NCBI GenBank assembly: GCA_910578845.1
Contig: CAJTSL010000063.1
Location: 817-18,385, forward strand
Origin: an uncultured Lachnospiraceae bacterium
GTDB taxonomy: Bacteria; Bacillota; Clostridia; Lachnospirales; Lachnospiraceae
Direction of reading: 5' to 3'
Length of the DNA: 17,569 nt
The stretch's first letter is position 1. The number at the start of each line of letters is the position of its first letter. A program made the translations under genes and the position numbers. Positions 14,886 through 17,569 of the stretch are shown here, piece by piece. Under the pieces are notes generated by a model that was not told the DNA's origin, searched no databases, and saw nothing but the letters and a program-made list of their open reading frames with translations.

Positions 14886-16484
14886 ATGGAACTGATGTTT
14901 ATTGGAGCGGATCATGAGGTGACCGGCAGTTGCCATTACCTACGTGTGAACGATGTCAATATCTTGGTAGATTACGGTATGGAGCAGGGCATTCAGGTAT
15001 TCGAGAATGTTGGCTTGCCGGTAGAGCCGGCAATGATTGATTACATCTTCCTGACACATGCGCATATTGACCATTCCGGGCTGTTGCCGCTTTTATATGC
15101 GAGAGGATTCCGGGGAAGCGTTTATGCGACCGATGCTACGGCGGATTTATGTAGCATTATGTTAAGGGATAGCGCGCATATCCATATGCAAGAGGCGGAA
15201 TGGAAAAACCGTAAAGCCAAAAGGAGCGCAGACAGCGCGCAGGTGGAACCTCTTTATACGATGGAGGATGCCGACGGGATTATACGGAGGCTGGTGCCAT
15301 GTGAGTATGATAGGGAAATAGAAGTATGCCCGGGTGTGACAATCCGTTTTACGGACATTGGGCATTTACTTGGCTCGGCGAGCATCGAAGTGTGGGCAAG
15401 CGAGGGCGCCGTGACGAAGAAGCTAGTCTTCTCCGGAGATATCGGTAATGTGAGCCTGCCGCTCTTAAAAGACCCGAAGCCGACGAAAGACGCTGATTAT
15501 GTCATTATGGAGTCTACATACGGTGACAGATACCATAGTGAGAAAACGATAGATTATATTGGGGAATTGGTCAGAATATTGAAGACGACGTTTGACCAGG
15601 GCGGTAACGTTGTCATTCCTTCTTTTGCAGTGGGAAGGACGCAGGAAATCTTATATTTCCTGCGCCAGATCAAAGAGGAGCGCCTTGTAAAAGGACATGA
15701 GAATTTCCCGGTCTATGTAGATAGCCCGCTGGCTGTGGAAGCGACGGGGATTTTCCAGCGAAACAGCATAGAATGTTTCGATGAAGAAGCGATGAACCTT
15801 GTGAAAATGGGCATCAACCCGATTATGTTCTCGGGGCTTCATCTTGCCATCACCAGTGATGAATCCAGAGAGATTAATTTCGAAAATACGCCAAAGGTCA
15901 TTATTTCCGCTTCCGGTATGTGTGAAGCCGGGCGCATCAGGCACCATCTCAAACACAATTTATGGCGCAAGGAATGTACGATATTGTTCGTCGGTTATCA
16001 GGCGAATGGGACACTTGGGCGCGCTATTGTGGAAGGCGCCAAAGAAGTGAAGCTCTTTGGCGAGCAGATAGAGATCCGCGCCAGAATCGAGAAACTGGTC
16101 GGCATGAGCGGTCATGCGGATAAAGGAGGGCTCTTACAATGGATAGGCGCCTTTGAGAGAAAACCGGAGAAAGTCTTCGTTGTGCATGGGGAAGATAGTG
16201 TCTGTAAGCTTTTCACAGAATGCTTAAAGGCTGAATATGGGCAAAATGCCTATGCGCCATATAGCGGGACCAGATTCGATTTATTGTCAGGTACGTTCCT
16301 ATACGAGGCAGAGCCGGTAATATTGAAGAAGAAGGCACATGCCATCTCTGACGTCTTTGCAAGGCTTATCGCGGCAGGACAGAGGCTTCTGGCTGTCATC
16401 TATAAGAATGAGGGCATGGCGAACAAAGACATGGCGCGTTTTGCAGACCAGATCAATGCGCTATGTGATAAATATGACAGATGA
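14886..16484 (+). CDS. Beta-CASP metallo-beta-lactamase-fold RNase-like protein
   Basis: A 532-residue cytosolic protein of the MBL-fold/beta-CASP group, whose characterised bacterial and archaeal members are Zn-dependent RNA endo- or exonucleases related to CPSF-73. The MBL motifs are HAHIDH (58-63), GHLLGSAS (159-166) and SGDIG (183-187, D185). The beta-CASP insert shows ESTYGDR (209-215), GRTQEILYFL (250-259) and SASGMCEAGR (341-350). The RNA-specificity portion has GMSGHAD (406-412, H410) and VVHGE (432-436, H434). All expected metal ligands are present. The final ~60 residues after the core form a helical extension (HAISDVFARLIAAGQRLLAV). The start is ATG at 14886, seven bases after GGAGG; a TTG at 14868 lies before the ribosome site. 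It lies 42 bases upstream of thyA with no terminator, so co-transcription is likely. It is not RNase J, which is longer at the C-terminus. Confidence 0.92.
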   Translation: MELMFIGADHEVTGSCHYLRVNDVNILVDYGMEQGIQVFENVGLPVEPAMIDYIFLTHAHIDHSGLLPLLYARGFRGSVYATDATADLCSIMLRDSAHIHMQEAEWKNRKAKRSADSAQVEPLYTMEDADGIIRRLVPCEYDREIEVCPGVTIRFTDIGHLLGSASIEVWASEGAVTKKLVFSGDIGNVSLPLLKDPKPTKDADYVIMESTYGDRYHSEKTIDYIGELVRILKTTFDQGGNVVIPSFAVGRTQEILYFLRQIKEERLVKGHENFPVYVDSPLAVEATGIFQRNSIECFDEEAMNLVKMGINPIMFSGLHLAITSDESREINFENTPKVIISASGMCEAGRIRHHLKHNLWRKECTILFVGYQANGTLGRAIVEGAKEVKLFGEQIEIRARIEKLVGMSGHADKGGLLQWIGAFERKPEKVFVVHGEDSVCKLFTECLKAEYGQNAYAPYSGTRFDLLSGTFLYEAEPVILKKKAHAISDVFARLIAAGQRLLAVIYKNEGMANKDMARFADQINALCDKYDR

Positions 16485-16526
16485 GGAATGCCGTAGAGGT
16501 TAGCAAGAGAAGGGACGGAAACAGAA

Positions 16527-17375
16527 ATGAGTTTGGCAGATACCATTTTTATCAATATGTGCAGGGACATCCTGGAGAATGGGACAAGCACGGAAGGAGA
16601 GAAAGTCAGGCCGCATTGGGAAGACGGTGCGCCTGCATATACGATCAAAAAGTTCGGCGTCGTGAACCGGTATGATCTATCGAAAGAATTCCCGATGATC
16701 ACGTTACGGAAGACGGCGTTAAAGAGCGCAACCGATGAAATGCTCTGGATTTGGCAGAGCAAGTCCAACAATATCCATGACCTGCATAGCCATATCTGGG
16801 ACGAATGGGCGGATGAGAACGGCTCTATCGGCAAGGCTTACGGTTATCAGATGGGCGTGAAGCACCAATACAAAGAGGGCATGATGGACCAGGTGGACAG
16901 GGTCATTTATGATCTGAAGAATAATCCGTTTAGCAGGCGTATCATGACCAATCTCTATGTCCATGAGGATCTGCATGAAATGCGCCTATATCCTTGTGCC
17001 TATAGCATGACGTTTAATGTGACGCAGAGAAAGGGAGAAGACAGGCTCGTGCTCAACGCGATCCTAAACCAGCGTTCCCAGGATGTGCTGACTGCGAATA
17101 ATTGGAATGTGGTACAATATGCGGTGCTTCTCCATATGTTGGCGCAGGTATGCGACATGCTGGTAGGAGAATTGCTCCATGTGATCGCGGATGCCCATAT
17201 TTATGATAGGCATATACCTATCATTCAGGAGCTGATCGCGAGGCCTGTATATGATGCGCCAACGTTTTGGCTCAATCCTGACATCAAAGATTTTTATCAG
17301 TTCACAAGGAATGACGTGAAGGTAGAGAACTATGTGACAGGAGAGCAGATTGCAAAGATTCCGGTTGCTATATAG
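16527..17375 (+). CDS. thyA: Thymidylate synthase, Bacillus subtilis ThyA-like class
   Basis: A 282-residue folate-dependent thymidylate synthase converting dUMP and methylene-tetrahydrofolate to dTMP and dihydrofolate. The nucleophile is C157 in LYPCAYS. Phosphate/uracil-binding residues are present in SRR (136-138), QRSQD (182-186) and N194, with HIY (224-226) near the end. The sequence ends in PVAI, as typical of the family. The His that normally follows the catalytic Cys (PCH) is Ala here. Together with WDEWADENGSIGKAYGYQMG, DQVDRVIYDLKNNPFSRR and WLNPDIKDFYQFT, this places it with the divergent B. subtilis ThyA, which as I recall has PCV. The start is ATG at 16527, with GGGACGG about 8 bases upstream. 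It follows the beta-CASP gene by 42 bases. No dihydrofolate reductase gene follows within the window. Confidence 0.95.
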   Translation: MSLADTIFINMCRDILENGTSTEGEKVRPHWEDGAPAYTIKKFGVVNRYDLSKEFPMITLRKTALKSATDEMLWIWQSKSNNIHDLHSHIWDEWADENGSIGKAYGYQMGVKHQYKEGMMDQVDRVIYDLKNNPFSRRIMTNLYVHEDLHEMRLYPCAYSMTFNVTQRKGEDRLVLNAILNQRSQDVLTANNWNVVQYAVLLHMLAQVCDMLVGELLHVIADAHIYDRHIPIIQELIARPVYDAPTFWLNPDIKDFYQFTRNDVKVENYVTGEQIAKIPVAI

Positions 17376-17457
17376 AAGCTTTCCCGGATATAGACTATAA
17401 TGATGCGGAAACTATTCCATAAAGGGAGAGTTTGTAAGGAAAGGGCATGGTAGCATA

Positions 17458-17567
17458 GTGTGAAAAATCAGCTTGATAGCTGATTTTATCACACGGCTAT
17501 TTGTGCCGAGGACGTCACAAATAAGACTTGAGCCGACAAGAGAAACTGCATACGCAGATTTCTCTTG
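17458..17567. repeat. Three consecutive hairpins after thyA
   Basis: Hairpin A pairs 17458-17473 with 17478-17494: 16 bp, one bulged A at 17488 and a 4-base loop. Hairpin B pairs 17495-17505 with 17516-17534, as GGCT/AGCC at the base and ATTTGTG/CACAAAT above, with an 8-base one-sided bulge and a 10-base loop. Hairpin C pairs 17537-17549 with 17554-17567: 13 bp, a bulged A at 17558 and a 4-base loop. Together they fill 110 bases almost without spacer. None has a proper T-tract on the plus strand, so a simple terminator is a poor fit. A structured RNA or a palindromic intergenic repeat is possible. The 82 bases between thyA and hairpin A show no gene or clear signal. Confidence 0.6.
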
Positions 17568-17569
17568 CG

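Noticed and set aside
1..17569. tRNA, rRNA, insertion sequences and phage attachment sites
   Set aside because: Looked for cloverleaf-like segments, transposase motifs and terminal inverted repeats with target duplications. None could be supported by reading.

Overview
The window looks like a chromosomal stretch from a Gram-positive Clostridia genome, most likely family Lachnospiraceae. The evidence is the gene content and family types: paired GlgC/GlgD, a DUF4474-like membrane protein, YtaF, a Bacillus-type ThyA, strong AGGAGG ribosome sites and short intergenic gaps. This assignment is inference from families. No rRNA, tRNA, CRISPR, transposase or phage gene was seen. Most of the window is housekeeping or metabolic and moderately GC-balanced. 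Only the first ~470 bases are clearly AT-rich.

Layout, left to right. (1) 1-516: an AT-rich edge with a hairpin and one small minus-strand reading frame that looks like the C-terminal remnant of a larger protein. (2) 517-2284, minus strand: a two-gene operon of a DUF4474-like single-pass membrane protein followed by a metallophosphoesterase. (3) 2285-2475: a divergent control region with two 9-bp direct repeats 21 bp apart. (4) 2476-6154, plus strand: two ABC half-exporters with overlapping genes, probably a heterodimer. (5) 6262-8606: glgC and glgD, overlapping by 7 bases, encoding catalytic and non-catalytic ADP-glucose pyrophosphorylase subunits. (6) 8682-11176: a strong terminator hairpin directly in front of greA, then greA and a cytoplasmic GH13 alpha-amylase-family enzyme. 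The GH13 enzyme carries an Ala/Gln-rich tandem-repeat linker and a distinct C-terminal segment. (7) 11384-14164: a SERCA-like P2A calcium-transporting ATPase. Its 3' end overlaps by 47 bp the convergent ytaF gene (14118-14753, minus). (8) 14886-17375, plus: a beta-CASP metallo-beta-lactamase RNase-like protein and then thyA. (9) 17376-17569: non-coding, with three consecutive near-perfect hairpins reaching the window edge.

The clearest functional unit is carbohydrate storage. GlgC/GlgD make ADP-glucose for glycogen, and the nearby GH13 enzyme is a plausible intracellular glycogen or maltodextrin hydrolase. Glycogen synthase, branching enzyme and phosphorylase are not in the window. The Ca2+ ATPase and YtaF are both membrane proteins of ion-transport families, but nothing visible ties them beyond adjacency.

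No overtly new defence or mobile system is visible. The least-explained items are the GH13 repeat linker and tail, the three-hairpin cassette at the right end, the terminator in the greA leader, the LytTR-like direct repeats before the ABC pair, and the DUF4474/phosphoesterase operon.
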